A stretch of 64,000 bases of DNA from Sphingomonas sp. GM_Shp_1 (GTDB lineage: Bacteria > Pseudomonadota > Alphaproteobacteria > Sphingomonadales > Sphingomonadaceae). The notes under the pieces were generated by a model. It saw only the letters and a list, made by a program, of their open reading frames with translations. It did no database searches and was not told the origin of the DNA. The DNA is taken from assembly GCF_026540895.1 (NCBI RefSeq), contig NZ_JALNUR010000015.1, positions 1 through 64,000 on the forward strand, in the 5' to 3' direction. Of the stretch, positions 7,730 through 16,628 are shown in pieces (position 1 is the stretch's first letter; each line of letters opens with the position of its first letter). The position numbers and the translations under genes are program-made.

Positions 7730-8779
7730 CTAGGCGACCGGCTCGCTCAGCCGCCCCAAAGCCCACTCCGCCGCCTCCACCACCACCGGATCATCGTCCC
7801 CCAGCAGCCCCCGCAGCACCGGCACCAACTCCGCCGCCCCGCTATTCCCCGCTGCGATCGCCGCGTTGCGGACCATCCGGTTGCGCCCGATCCGCTTGAT
7901 CGGCGAGCCTGAGAACACCTGCCGGAACCCGGCATCGTCCAGCGACAGCAAATCCCCCAACTCCGGCGCGGTCAGCTCCGCGCGCGGATGGAACGCCATG
8001 TTCGCCTGCGCGGCGGCGGCGAACTTGTTCCAGGGGCACACCGCCAGACAGTCGTCGCAGCCATAGATGCGATTGCCGATCGCGACCCGGAACTCTTCCG
8101 GGATCGGCCCCGCATGTTCGATGGTGAGGTAGGAGATACAGCGCCGCGCATCCAGTTGATAAGGCGCGGGAAACGCATCGGTCGGGCAGGCCCGCTGGCA
8201 CGCATCGCACCGCCCGCACGTGTCGCGCGCAACCGCATCGGGCTCCAGTTCCAGCGTGGTGTAGATCGCCCCCAGGAACAGCCAGCTACCATGATCGCGG
8301 CTGACCAGATTGGTGTGCTTGCCCTGCCAACCGAGCCCCGCGGCTTCGGCCAGCGGCTTTTCCATCACCGGCGCGGTGTCGACGAAGACCTTCAGGTCGC
8401 AACCCGCCTCCTGCGCCAGCCAGCGGCCCAGCGCCTTCAACTGGCGCTTCACCACATCGTGATAATCCGCCCCTTGCGCATAGACCGAGATGCGCCCGAT
8501 CCGCACCCGGTTCGCCAGCCGCATCGGGTCCTCGGCGGGGGCATAGCTGACGCCCAGCGAGAGGATGCTCTTCACCTCGGGCCACAGGCTGGCGGGGCTT
8601 TGGCGCTGGTGCGCACGGTCGGCCATCCAGATCATCGATCCGTGCCGTCCCTCGGCCAGCCATTGGTGCAATCGCTCGACCGTCTTCGGCGCGGCCTCGG
8701 CATGGGTGATGCCGATCGCGGCGAAGCCCAGTTCCGCCGCCTTCGCCTTGATCCGGGTTTCCAGCTTGTCTTGCGCCAC
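7730..8779 (-). CDS. queG: Epoxyqueuosine reductase
   Basis: Catalyses the last step of queuosine synthesis, reducing epoxyqueuosine in tRNA with a cobalamin cofactor and two [4Fe-4S] clusters. The cluster ligands are visible as CGRCDACQRACP (C188, C191, C194, C198) and CDDCLAVCP (C241, C244, C248), with C214 between; D134 is the likely proton donor. A HEAT-like C-terminal stretch begins near 290. The length of 349 fits a QueG with its C-terminal repeat domain. Translation starts at GTG 8777-8779, only 40 bp from the divergent ABC transporter gene. Confidence 0.96.
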   Translation of the reverse strand: MAQDKLETRIKAKAAELGFAAIGITHAEAAPKTVERLHQWLAEGRHGSMIWMADRAHQRQSPASLWPEVKSILSLGVSYAPAEDPMRLANRVRIGRISVYAQGADYHDVVKRQLKALGRWLAQEAGCDLKVFVDTAPVMEKPLAEAAGLGWQGKHTNLVSRDHGSWLFLGAIYTTLELEPDAVARDTCGRCDACQRACPTDAFPAPYQLDARRCISYLTIEHAGPIPEEFRVAIGNRIYGCDDCLAVCPWNKFAAAAQANMAFHPRAELTAPELGDLLSLDDAGFRQVFSGSPIKRIGRNRMVRNAAIAAGNSGAAELVPVLRGLLGDDDPVVVEAAEWALGRLSEPVA

Positions 8780-8819
8780 GTCCGCCCGCTACCACAGCCG
8801 CTCAGGGAGGAACAGTTGC

Positions 8820-9737
8820 GTGGATAATCAGTGGGCGGTCAGCGCCTCGGGCCTCGCCAAGCGATTTGGCGACCGGCGTGTGGTGGATGGCGTCGACATC
8901 GCGGTTCCGACCGGCGCGGTTTACGGTGTTCTGGGGCCCAACGGTGCGGGCAAGACGACGACGCTGCGGATGCTGTTGGGCATTATCGAGCCCGACGAGG
9001 GCCGGCGCACGCTGCTCGGCCATGACCATCCGCGCGAGGCCAGCGATCTGGTCGGCTATCTGCCCGAGGAGCGCGGGCTCTACCCCGCTATGAAGGCGCG
9101 CGAGGCGATCGCCTTCATGGGGGCGCTGCGCGGGCTCGACTGGGCGACCGGGCGGGCGCGGGCGGTCGAACTGCTCGACCAGGCCGGGCTGGGCCATGCC
9201 GCCGACACCAAGATTCGCAAATTGTCCAAGGGCATGGCGCAACTGGTGCAGTTGCTCGGCTCGGTCGTCCACCGGCCCAAATTACTCGTGCTGGACGAAC
9301 CCTTTTCGGGGCTCGATCCGGTCAATCAGGAACGGCTGGAGGCACTGATTCTGGGAGAGCGTGACCGGGGCGCGACCATCCTGTTCTCCACCCATGTCAT
9401 GGCTCATGCCGAGCGGCTGTGCGACCGCCTGGCCATCATTGCAGGCGGGCAGCGGCGGTTCGAGGGGACGGTGGACGAGGCACGCGGCACGTTGCGTTCG
9501 CGCGTCCGCTATCGCCCGCGCGACCCCGAGCGGGCGTCCCCCGACCTACTTCCCGCCGACGCGGTGCGGGAAGGGGAGGATTGGCGCTTCGTCCTGCCCG
9601 ATGAGGGGATCGAGCCGGTGCTGGGACGGCTGCTGGCGGCGGGCGCGGGGATCATGAACCTCTCGATCGAGCGTCCCAGCCTGCACGAGGCCTTTGTCCG
9701 CATCGTCGGCGAGCCGGTTGAGGAGAAGGCGGCATGA
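8820..9737 (+). CDS. ABC transporter ATP-binding protein (NatA-like)
   Basis: The 305-residue ATPase carries Walker A GPNGAGKT (39-46), signature LSKGM (135-139) and Walker B LLVLDE (155-160) followed by PFSGLDP. A C-terminal extension of about 80 residues is typical of DrrA/NatA-type exporters. A GTG start at 8820 is preceded by GGGAGG (8805-8810), and the reading frame further upstream overlaps queG. It is coupled by ATGA to the permease gene, so together they form a two-component exporter. The cargo (sodium, drug, lipid) cannot be told from sequence. Confidence 0.9.
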   Translation: MDNQWAVSASGLAKRFGDRRVVDGVDIAVPTGAVYGVLGPNGAGKTTTLRMLLGIIEPDEGRRTLLGHDHPREASDLVGYLPEERGLYPAMKAREAIAFMGALRGLDWATGRARAVELLDQAGLGHAADTKIRKLSKGMAQLVQLLGSVVHRPKLLVLDEPFSGLDPVNQERLEALILGERDRGATILFSTHVMAHAERLCDRLAIIAGGQRRFEGTVDEARGTLRSRVRYRPRDPERASPDLLPADAVREGEDWRFVLPDEGIEPVLGRLLAAGAGIMNLSIERPSLHEAFVRIVGEPVEEKAA

Positions 9738-10960
9738 GCCGGACACGTCGATTGCTTCGCCAGACCATGACGATCGCCCGCCGCGATTTCGTCGCAACGG
9801 TCTTCACGCCGATCTTCCTGCTGTTCCTGTTCGCACCGCTGATCATGGTGGCGTTCAGCACCATCGGCGCGATGGGCGCGGCGCAGGCGGCGGATCACGG
9901 TGCCGACCATGTGCGCATCGTCGCCATCGTGCCGAACGCGGTGGCGGGCGCCTTTGTCGAGGCGGACAAGCGCGCGCGCATCGTCTTCCGCCGCGACGAA
10001 GAACCGCCCGCGCTGGCGATCCTCAGCCCCTCGGGCGAGCCAGCGGCCCAGGCGCGCAAGGCGTTCGAGTCCGGCGACTATGACGCGACGGCGGTGCTCT
10101 ATGGTCCGCTCGACCGGCCGACGATCCTGTATGGCCCGCGCGGCACGCGGGCGGCGGACTATCTGGCGGTGCTGGCGAGCAGCGCGCTGTCGGCCGAGCG
10201 GCTGGGCGGCGAACTGCCCCGGGTCGACGCCACCAAGGTGCCGTTCAGTCGCCAGCGCGCGACGCTGGGCGGGCAGAACCAGACCGCCTTCCTGGCGGTG
10301 TTCGGCGTCTTCTTCCTGACCCTGTTCCTTGCGGGGCAGGTCGTCGGCACCATGGCGGAGGAACGGTCGAACAAGGTGATCGAGGTGCTGGCCGCCGCCG
10401 TGCCCCTGGAGGCGGTGTTCCTGGGCAAGCTGCTGGGCATGTTCGGGGTGGCGGTGCTGTTCATCGGCTTCTGGGGCACGGTGCTGGGCCAGGTGACCAG
10501 CGTGCTGCCGCCCGCCTTCAGCGGCATGGTGGGCGAACTGTCCCCGGCGGTCGGCCTGCCGATGTTCATCCTGTTGTTCGTGACCTATTTCACCATGGCC
10601 TATCTGCTGCTTGGATCGGTGTTCCTGACGATCGGCGCGCAGGCCTCGACCATGCGCGAGATTCAGATGCTGTCACTGCCGATCACCATCGTGCAGGTGG
10701 GCATGTTCACCCTGACGCTCAGCGGCCTGTCCAAGCCCGATAGCTGGCTGGCGGTGATCGCGGAGGTGTTCCCGCTTTCCTCGCCCTTCGCGATGGCGGG
10801 GATGGCGGCGGCGAGCGACTCGCTCTGGCCGCATGCGGTGGCGCTGGCCTGGCAGGCGCTGTGGGTGGCGATCTTCGTGACGATGGGCGCGCGGTTGTTC
10901 CGGCGGGGCGTGTTGCAGTCGGGCAGTGTGCGGCCCTTCTGGCGGCGCAAGGGGGCGTAA
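9734..10960 (+). CDS. ABC-2 type transporter permease (NatB-like)
   Basis: The 408-residue membrane protein has one N-terminal hydrophobic segment (about 22-45), a large extracytoplasmic region of roughly 130 residues, then five to six membrane segments clustered from about 185 to 400. This topology and the MAEERSNKVIEVLAAA motif near 205-220 match ABC-2 permeases of the NatB/YhaP group. Its start overlaps the ATPase stop (ATGA). It pairs with the preceding ATPase in an export complex of the inner membrane. Confidence 0.88.
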   Translation: MSRTRRLLRQTMTIARRDFVATVFTPIFLLFLFAPLIMVAFSTIGAMGAAQAADHGADHVRIVAIVPNAVAGAFVEADKRARIVFRRDEEPPALAILSPSGEPAAQARKAFESGDYDATAVLYGPLDRPTILYGPRGTRAADYLAVLASSALSAERLGGELPRVDATKVPFSRQRATLGGQNQTAFLAVFGVFFLTLFLAGQVVGTMAEERSNKVIEVLAAAVPLEAVFLGKLLGMFGVAVLFIGFWGTVLGQVTSVLPPAFSGMVGELSPAVGLPMFILLFVTYFTMAYLLLGSVFLTIGAQASTMREIQMLSLPITIVQVGMFTLTLSGLSKPDSWLAVIAEVFPLSSPFAMAGMAAASDSLWPHAVALAWQALWVAIFVTMGARLFRRGVLQSGSVRPFWRRKGA

Positions 10961-11039
10961 CCAAGTCCCCCCCATCGGAGATGGGGAGGATTTAGGATAG
11001 GTCCTTATCCCGAGTGGGGTGCCTTCCTATCTTGGGTTT

Positions 11040-11534
11040 ATGACCGCATCTCCTTCCAATCGCCGCGCTTTTCTGTCGCTGATGGGGCTTGGCGCCCTGG
11101 GTGCGGGCCTGTCCGCCTGCGGGCGGGAGGCCGAGGCGGCGGAGCGCTTTCCCGTTGCGATGAGCGATGCGGCATGGCGGCAGAAGCTGGGCCCGGCGGC
11201 CTATAACGTCTTGCGTCAGGAGGGGACCGAGCGTCCCTATTCCAGTCCGCTCAACGACGAGCATCGCAGCGGCGTCTTTGCCTGCAAGGGATGCGCGCAG
11301 CCGGTCTTTTCATCCAAGACCAAGTTCGAGAGCGGCACCGGCTGGCCGAGCTTCTGGGCGCCCTTGCCCCGAGCCGTCGGGACACGCAGCGATCGGTCGC
11401 TGATGATGGCGCGGGTGGAGGTGCATTGCAGCCGCTGTGGCGGGCATCTCGGCCATGTCTTCGACGATGGGCCCAAGCCGACGGGGAAGCGCTATTGTAT
11501 GAACGGCGTGGCGATGACGTTTCGGGCGGCGTGA
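11040..11534 (+). CDS. msrB: Peptide-methionine (R)-S-oxide reductase, exported lipoprotein form
   Basis: Reduces methionine-R-sulfoxide in oxidised proteins. The catalytic cysteine is C153 in RYCMNG, and the zinc site is C82-x2-C85 and C130-x2-C133. Unusually, the N terminus carries a twin-arginine signal (SNRRAFLSLMG) leading to a lipobox LSAC with lipidation at C27, so the enzyme probably acts in the envelope after folded export by Tat. The start at 11040 is chosen because it gives a normal Tat n-region; an in-frame ATG at 11019 adds seven residues. No strong ribosome-binding site is evident. Confidence 0.93.
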   Translation: MTASPSNRRAFLSLMGLGALGAGLSACGREAEAAERFPVAMSDAAWRQKLGPAAYNVLRQEGTERPYSSPLNDEHRSGVFACKGCAQPVFSSKTKFESGTGWPSFWAPLPRAVGTRSDRSLMMARVEVHCSRCGGHLGHVFDDGPKPTGKRYCMNGVAMTFRAA

Positions 11535-11594
11535 GTACCGGCGTACCGCTTGGGCGGCTGGTCCCGTGGCCCCTTCGTCTATGCTCAGGACAGG

Positions 11595-11692
11595 CTTCGA
11601 CTTCGCTCAGGCTGAACGGGCGTTAGGATTGTTGAACCGGCCCCTTGCCGAAATACGAAACCCACAGCCGTTCGCGCTGAGCGAAGTCGAAG
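11595..11692. repeat. Family A repeat pair (msrB/CHAP convergent gap)
   Basis: A full unit at 11595-11619, preceded by a decayed unit at about 11573-11590 in which the core has mutated, faces an inverted unit at 11668-11692. The cluster lies between the converging ends of msrB and the CHAP gene. Confidence 0.82.
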
Positions 11693-11746
11693 CGCATGTT
11701 TCGCGTTTGCGGCTGGGCGGGGTCATCTCCCCCAGGAGCAGGAAAC

Positions 11747-12295
11747 TTACTCGACCGGAGCGGCGAAGGTCAGGATGCCGCTGACACGGCCATCGGTGCG
11801 CGAGGCGATCTGGGTGGCGGGCAGGTCGGCGACGTTGCTCTTGTGGCCGGAATAGATGAAGCCCTTGGTCGGGTAGGCCGAGGTGCCCAGATCGCCATTG
11901 GGGCCGTACCACACCTTGACCATCGACCAGTCGTTGTTCGGCGAGACGTCGATCGCGCGGACGTCGCGCTCGATGCCGCCGCGGCGCGACCAGTTGGCGT
12001 GGGTGAGGAGGACTTCGCGGTCGCTGACGACCTTGCTGACCATCGCGACATGGCCGACGCGCATCCGGCGGGTGGCGTCGAAGGCGAGGACCGAGCCCGG
12101 CTGCGGGGTGTGGCCACGCTCGTAGCGGCCCTCGGCTTGGCCCCACCAGGTGTTGGCGTTGCCGTGAAGATCGATGCCCGAAATCTCGCGGGCATAGGGT
12201 GCACACTGCCAGAACTGCGCGGCAGCAGGGGTGGCCATCATCAGGCCGCACGATGCCATCAGCGCGAATCGCACTGCAAATGCCTTGAACTTCAC
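11747..12295 (-). CDS. Secreted CHAP-domain amidase/peptidase
   Basis: The 182-residue protein has a signal peptide cleaved after ATPAAA near residue 26 and a CHAP (cysteine-histidine amidohydrolase/peptidase) domain. The expected catalytic set is visible: C31 in QCAPYAREISG, H82 in RVGHVAMV and N101 in THANW. CHAP enzymes cleave peptidoglycan peptide bonds or amide links, so a cell-wall role in the periplasm is likely. The position of the cysteine immediately after the signal peptide is normal for compact CHAP proteins. No operon partner is evident. Confidence 0.88.
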   Translation of the reverse strand: MKFKAFAVRFALMASCGLMMATPAAAQFWQCAPYAREISGIDLHGNANTWWGQAEGRYERGHTPQPGSVLAFDATRRMRVGHVAMVSKVVSDREVLLTHANWSRRGGIERDVRAIDVSPNNDWSMVKVWYGPNGDLGTSAYPTKGFIYSGHKSNVADLPATQIASRTDGRVSGILTFAAPVE

Positions 12296-12413
12296 AGGAC
12301 CCCCCGGTCGGAATGTCGGTGTGAGTGTCGATTAACCGGGGCTAAACGGCTTGGAAAGGCGGGCCGGAACCATATCCGGTGAACGGTGTTTCGGCGGCGG
12401 TGACCTGAAAATC

Positions 12414-12453
12414 CGGCGGCGAAACGAAAATTTCGTTCCTCGTTTCGCCGCCG
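12414..12453 (-). terminator. Hairpin downstream of the M1 peptidase gene
   Basis: CGGCGGCGAAACG (12414-12426) and CGTTTCGCCGCCG (12441-12453) are perfect 13-bp arms around a 14-base loop. On the minus strand the hairpin follows the peptidase stop by 12 bases and precedes GATTTTC, a weak U tract. A second short palindrome (ACGAAAATTTCGT) overlaps the loop side. Confidence 0.65.
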
Positions 12454-12465
12454 ACGATACTCGGT

Positions 12466-14328
12466 TCATCGCCCGAGCAGGCGATCCACGGTAACCTGTG
12501 TGACCGAATGATAACCGGGACGCGCCTTGTCATAGATTCGCTTGGCCAGCGCCTGTCCCCATTCGCCCTGCCCCTGAAGCTGCTGGAACAGCGGTGCGAC
12601 GAACTTGCGGCGGCCTTGCGACGTCAGGAACTGCTCGGCGGACGCCTCGGCGGGCGGATAACGATTGGCGAGCGCCAGCCGCAGCCAGGCGAAGCGGATC
12701 TCGCTGTTACCCGTCTCGTTCCAGTGGAAGCGTCCATCCAGCGCGGCGAGCCGATCGGCGGAGAGCTGGCGCGGTAACTGGTCGAGGAAGCGGACATATT
12801 CCTGCGTCGTGACCTTGTCGGGCAGCGCCGCCACCGGACCGCCTGCCGCAAAGGCTTTCGCCGCCGCATCGATCGCGGGGAAGGCGTCGGAGCGGACATG
12901 GACCGCATTGGCGGGAATGCCGGGCTGATAGACCCAGGCATCGACGCCGATCCTCTCGGCCTCACCGGGCTTGAGCAGATTCGCCTTCAGATCGGCGAGG
13001 AAGCCCGCGCTGGTCTGCGGCTGGAAGGCGTGGCGATCGAAATAGCTGCGCAGATAGGCGTCCCAGCGCGCCCGCCCGACCACCGACTCGATGGTGCGCA
13101 GGAAGGTCGCGCCCTTGTCATAGGCGATCTGGGTCATGCCATCGTCGGGGTCGCGCTTCGCGTCGAGATCGAGATGCAACTTGGTGTCGGGCGAGGCGGG
13201 GCCGCCCGCTTCCTTCACGGCGTTCTGCATGTCGGTCCAGGCGAGGTCCGCCTCCATCGCGGCGCGGCGCTTGCCGTACATCGACTCCATGATCCGGTTC
13301 TCGAAATAGCTGGTGAAGCCTTCGTTCAGCCAAAAATCGTCCCAGGTCGCGTTGGTCACCAGATTGCCCGACCAGCTATGCGCCAACTCATGCGCGATCA
13401 GGCTGACCAAGCTGCGGTCGCCCGCCAGCACGGTCGGTGTCGCGAAGGTCAACATCGGGTTTTCCATGCCCCCGAACGGAAAGCTGGGCGGCAGGACCAG
13501 CACGTCGTAGCGGCCCCAGCGATAGGGGCCGTACAGCCCTTCCGCCGCCGTCACGAACTTGTCGAGCCCGGCGAACTCCCAGGCCGATTTGTCGAGCATC
13601 GCGGGTTCGGTCCAGATGCCGGTGTTGCGGCTGAGCGGGCGGAATTGCAGGTCGCCGATCGCCATTGCGATCAGATAGGGGGCGACCGGCTTGTCCATGC
13701 GATAGCTGGCGGTGTGGCGGCCATCCTCGCACGGGGATTTGGCGACCCGCTCGCCGCTCATCACCACGGTCAGCGCGCAGGGCGCATTGACGGTGGCGTC
13801 CCAGGTCTGGCGGATGCCCGGCGAATCCTGCGTCGGGATCCAACTGCGGTTGAGGATCGCCTCGCCCTGGCTGAACAGATAGGGGTGTTTCTTGCCCGCC
13901 GTCTGTTCGGGCGACAGCCATTGCAGCGCCTTGGCGCCCGGCGCGGAGGCATAGGCGATCCGCACAATGCGCTGCCCGTTCAAGGTGATGGTCAGCGGCG
14001 CGCCGTGCACCGCATCGCCCTTGCCGACGCTATAGGGCAGGGGGCGGTTCTGCGCATCGGTGACGGTGACGATGCGCAGGCCGTTGTCGTCGACGACCAG
14101 CGTCTTGGCATCGGGCTTTGCGTCGACCGACAGCGTCGCGATCCCGCGCATCACATGGCTGTCGAAATCGGCATAGAGGTTGAGCGAGACATGGGTGACC
14201 CGCGCCTCCAGCGGGCGGGCGAAGCTGTGTACGTCGCGCGCGTCCGCGCTGGTCAGCACGGGCGCGGTCTGCGGGGCGGCGGCGGGGGATTGAACGGCGA
14301 GCAGCATCGCCAGGGCGGCCAGGAACAT
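12466..14328 (-). CDS. M1 family metallopeptidase (leukotriene A4 hydrolase-like)
   Basis: Zinc aminopeptidase of 620 residues with an N-terminal signal peptide (about 1-18). The exopeptidase motif is GGMEN (286-290), the zinc motif HELAH (313-317) and the third ligand E336 in LNEG. A C-terminal helical domain of the leukotriene-A4-hydrolase type follows the catalytic domain. It probably trims peptides in the periplasm. The ATG at 14328 is preferred over GTG at 14334 because CGGAG lies at the right distance before the former. It is divergent from the HIRAN gene. Confidence 0.93.
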   Translation of the reverse strand: MFLAALAMLLAVQSPAAAPQTAPVLTSADARDVHSFARPLEARVTHVSLNLYADFDSHVMRGIATLSVDAKPDAKTLVVDDNGLRIVTVTDAQNRPLPYSVGKGDAVHGAPLTITLNGQRIVRIAYASAPGAKALQWLSPEQTAGKKHPYLFSQGEAILNRSWIPTQDSPGIRQTWDATVNAPCALTVVMSGERVAKSPCEDGRHTASYRMDKPVAPYLIAMAIGDLQFRPLSRNTGIWTEPAMLDKSAWEFAGLDKFVTAAEGLYGPYRWGRYDVLVLPPSFPFGGMENPMLTFATPTVLAGDRSLVSLIAHELAHSWSGNLVTNATWDDFWLNEGFTSYFENRIMESMYGKRRAAMEADLAWTDMQNAVKEAGGPASPDTKLHLDLDAKRDPDDGMTQIAYDKGATFLRTIESVVGRARWDAYLRSYFDRHAFQPQTSAGFLADLKANLLKPGEAERIGVDAWVYQPGIPANAVHVRSDAFPAIDAAAKAFAAGGPVAALPDKVTTQEYVRFLDQLPRQLSADRLAALDGRFHWNETGNSEIRFAWLRLALANRYPPAEASAEQFLTSQGRRKFVAPLFQQLQGQGEWGQALAKRIYDKARPGYHSVTQVTVDRLLGR

Positions 14329-14427
14329 GGGCACTCCGAATGGGACAGGATGATTGCACCATAGCCGGATTGTCCGGGATTGTTAGGGCTCTGGACGGAC
14401 GGACTTCGGCGCACCAGCTTGGGGCGC

Positions 14428-14838
14428 ATGGACGAAATGACGCTGGCGGTGGTGGGAATCGACTTTCCCAATGAGGACAAGGCGCGGAGCAACCGGCGCT
14501 TCGAATGGCTGGCGTCCGCGATCGGCGATCCGGTGACGCTGCGCCCCGAGCCGCGCAACCGGCATGACCCCCATGCCGTGGCGGTGTTCAGCCAGCGCGA
14601 GGTCCAGCTCGGCTATTTATCCGCCGAACGGGCCCCGCTGATCGGGGCGCGATTGCGGCGTGGGGAAGAGGTGAGCGCCATCTATCAGGGGCTGAGGGGA
14701 TCGGTCGCCTATATCCGCGTCCGTTTCGGCGGCGGTGCGCCCACCTTGCCGCCGGAGCGCGAACCGGTCGATCCCGTCGCGTCGTCGGGGGACGATGGCT
14801 TCTACCCCGATCCGGACGGTCCCGAATGGGGGGCGTGA
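14428..14838 (+). CDS. Stand-alone HIRAN domain protein
   Basis: The 136-residue protein consists almost entirely of a HIRAN domain: the GIDFPNEDKARSNRRFE strand, the EPRNRHDPHAVAVF core and a QLGYLSAERA strand are visible between residues 5 and 80. HIRAN domains bind DNA ends or 3'-OH single-stranded tips in eukaryotic HLTF-type helicases; the role of the bacterial stand-alone form is not established. The C-terminal tail is acidic and proline-rich. The start at 14428 is chosen because upstream codons have no conserved features. Confidence 0.85.
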   Translation: MDEMTLAVVGIDFPNEDKARSNRRFEWLASAIGDPVTLRPEPRNRHDPHAVAVFSQREVQLGYLSAERAPLIGARLRRGEEVSAIYQGLRGSVAYIRVRFGGGAPTLPPEREPVDPVASSGDDGFYPDPDGPEWGA

Positions 14839-14863
14839 TCCGCGTTCCGGTCATCGCCCAACG

Positions 14864-14888
14864 AAAAAGGGAGCCGAAACCGGCTCCC
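14864..14888 (-). terminator. Intrinsic terminator of the small membrane protein gene
   Basis: On the minus strand an 8-bp perfect stem (GGGAGCCG / CGGCTCCC at 14869-14876 and 14881-14888) with a 4-base loop is followed by TTTTT (14864-14868). It sits downstream of the 14950-15186 gene. Confidence 0.85.
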
Positions 14889-14949
14889 TCCCCCCGCATG
14901 GTTGCCCATGCGCCAATGGTCCGGGCAGGGTTTCCCCCGCCCACGACGA

Positions 14950-15186
14950 TCAGTTGCTGTCCGCGTCGTCGTCCTTGACGATCGCGACAACGCCGATGGC
15001 AACGACGCCAGCAGCGATGATCGCGGCCAGGATGCCCGCACCGGCCAGCTTGTTGTTCTTGGCGGTCGGAGCCGACGCGCGGACCGACTTCGAAACCGAC
15101 AGGCTGGCGGCCGGGTTCGTCGGAGCAGCAGCAACCGGAGCAGCGACCAGAGCGGTGGCGGCAACAGCAGACAGGAACTTCATCAT
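14950..15186 (-). CDS. Small signal-peptide membrane protein
   Basis: The 78-residue protein starts MMKFLSAVAATALVAAPVAA, a signal peptide, followed by a short Ser/Ala-rich stretch and a single membrane segment (AGAGILAAIIAAGVVAIGVVAIV, about 47-70) ending in the acidic tail KDDDADSN. GGGAGA lies 7 bases before the start. I recognise no family. The 246-bp region upstream (15187-15432) is clearly more A+T-rich than its surroundings, especially 15255-15375, and probably contains this gene's promoter; I see no other gene there. Confidence 0.78.
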   Translation of the reverse strand: MMKFLSAVAATALVAAPVAAAPTNPAASLSVSKSVRASAPTAKNNKLAGAGILAAIIAAGVVAIGVVAIVKDDDADSN

Positions 15187-15432
15187 ACTCAATCTCCCAT
15201 GGCGAACTACCGCCAAGACGCGGTGGTGTTCATCGTCCCGATAGCGCATACGCGCGCCACAGTAAATTTGTTCCTGCACCGCACCAATTTTTTTGCAACT
15301 GCGCGGAACATTTCTGAACTATGAATTTCCGTTAACTATAGTGTCAGGAAAAATCGTTTCATTATGGATGGATCGCCGGTCCGCTGATCGCCAGGGTCGC
15401 CGCGACGAAGGCGATCCAAAGGTCTGGCCGCA

Positions 15433-15813
15433 TCAGCGTCCGCCGTCACGCCGGGTCAGCGCCGCGACGCAACTCGCCCGGTCGATTGCGCTGCCATCGG
15501 GCTCGCGCGCGTCGAGATAGGTGACGCGCGGCTCCGACCCGTCCTTGGGATAGAGATAGGCGTCGAGCACGCAGAAACTGCCCTGGAACTGCAATTTGCG
15601 GGCGGCTCCTTCGCGGACATCGGCATCGGGATTGCCGAACAGCTTGGTCAGCCCGGCGGCATCCTGGCCCAGCACGCGTTCCAGCCCGACGCTGGTATAG
15701 GGCACCGCCACCGGGGCCATGCCGGTGCTGCGAACCGGGGCGGCGGTTTGCGGCACGGTACAGCCGGCCAGCAGGATCAGGGGGAGCAGCAGCGGCGCGG
15801 GGAACCGGATCAT
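15433..15813 (-). CDS. Small lipoprotein of unknown function
   Basis: The 126-residue protein has a lipoprotein signal with lipobox LLAGC (C18). The mature domain contains a VLGQDAAGLTKLFGNPDADVREG segment, resembling the small SmpA/OmlA-like outer-membrane lipoproteins that read out G-x-P-D motifs, and two cysteines (C98-type FCVLDAYLY and ASCVAAL) that may form a disulfide. No firm family assignment is possible. Its start overlaps the EI24 gene stop (ATGA), so they are co-translated. Confidence 0.78.
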   Translation of the reverse strand: MIRFPAPLLLPLILLAGCTVPQTAAPVRSTGMAPVAVPYTSVGLERVLGQDAAGLTKLFGNPDADVREGAARKLQFQGSFCVLDAYLYPKDGSEPRVTYLDAREPDGSAIDRASCVAALTRRDGGR

Positions 15814-16487
15814 GGCTGTCGTCTCTTGTGAAAGAAATGGGTCGCCATGCTCGCCCCCAGGACGGGCGCGAGCAGGTTCAGTCCCGGAACCACGAACAGG
15901 GCGGCGGCGGCAAGTCCCAACAGGAAGCGGGCAGGCCCGGTCGCCTTGCGCCAGCGACGCATGGCGGGGCCGTCCATATGCCGCGCCGCCACCATGTCGC
16001 CCAGGTCGCGCGACAACAGCCAGGCATTGACCAGCAGGAACGCCGCCGCCGTCCCCACGCCGGTCGCGAGCAGGATGATGTAAAGCGGCAGCAGCAGCAG
16101 GTTGACCGCGATCACCCGGAGCGCCGATCCCAGGCCCATCGCCATGCCCCGCGCCAGCGCCACCGGCCGCGCGCTTGCCAGCGCCTGGGGATAGTGCCTG
16201 GCCTCCACCGCCGCGACGATGTCGTCGGCGAAGATACCGACGACCGCCACCGCGACCGCGCGAAAGGCGAGCCATAGCGCCAGCAACTCGACCACCAGGG
16301 TCAGCGCCGCCGACCATCCGCCCGCCTGCGCGCCCAGCCACCCGGTCAGGGCCGCCCGGACGCCCCACCACATCGCCACGCCGGCGGCGGCGAACAGCGC
16401 GAAGGTGACCGCCAGCGAACGGACCAGCACCCGGCGAATGGCCGGATCGCCCAATTGGGCCAGCGACAGGAAGAAGGCGCGGAACAT
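15810..16487 (-). CDS. EI24 domain-containing integral membrane protein
   Basis: The 225-residue protein has four to six hydrophobic segments (about 24-47, 58-90, 125-160, 185-215) and the layout of the EI24/CysZ superfamily. The segment PVALARGMAMGLGSALRVIAVNLLLLP and the C-terminal VVPGLNLLAPVLGASMATHFF are typical of it. CysZ relatives import sulfate, but most bacterial EI24 proteins have no proven role. It is the first gene of a two-gene operon with the lipoprotein and is divergent from the PfkB kinase gene. Confidence 0.82.
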   Translation of the reverse strand: MFRAFFLSLAQLGDPAIRRVLVRSLAVTFALFAAAGVAMWWGVRAALTGWLGAQAGGWSAALTLVVELLALWLAFRAVAVAVVGIFADDIVAAVEARHYPQALASARPVALARGMAMGLGSALRVIAVNLLLLPLYIILLATGVGTAAAFLLVNAWLLSRDLGDMVAARHMDGPAMRRWRKATGPARFLLGLAAAALFVVPGLNLLAPVLGASMATHFFHKRRQP

Positions 16488-16628
16488 GCCTCCGGGATGG
16501 CGCGGCGCGGGCCCTCAAGTCAATGCGGCGCGGGGATGGTCGCCCCAGTGCGGCACCGTGGCTTGCGCGGGGGGTAGGCCCTGACTAGGGCGGCTCCATC
16601 CAACTGCTTTATCTCCGGAGTCCGTTAC

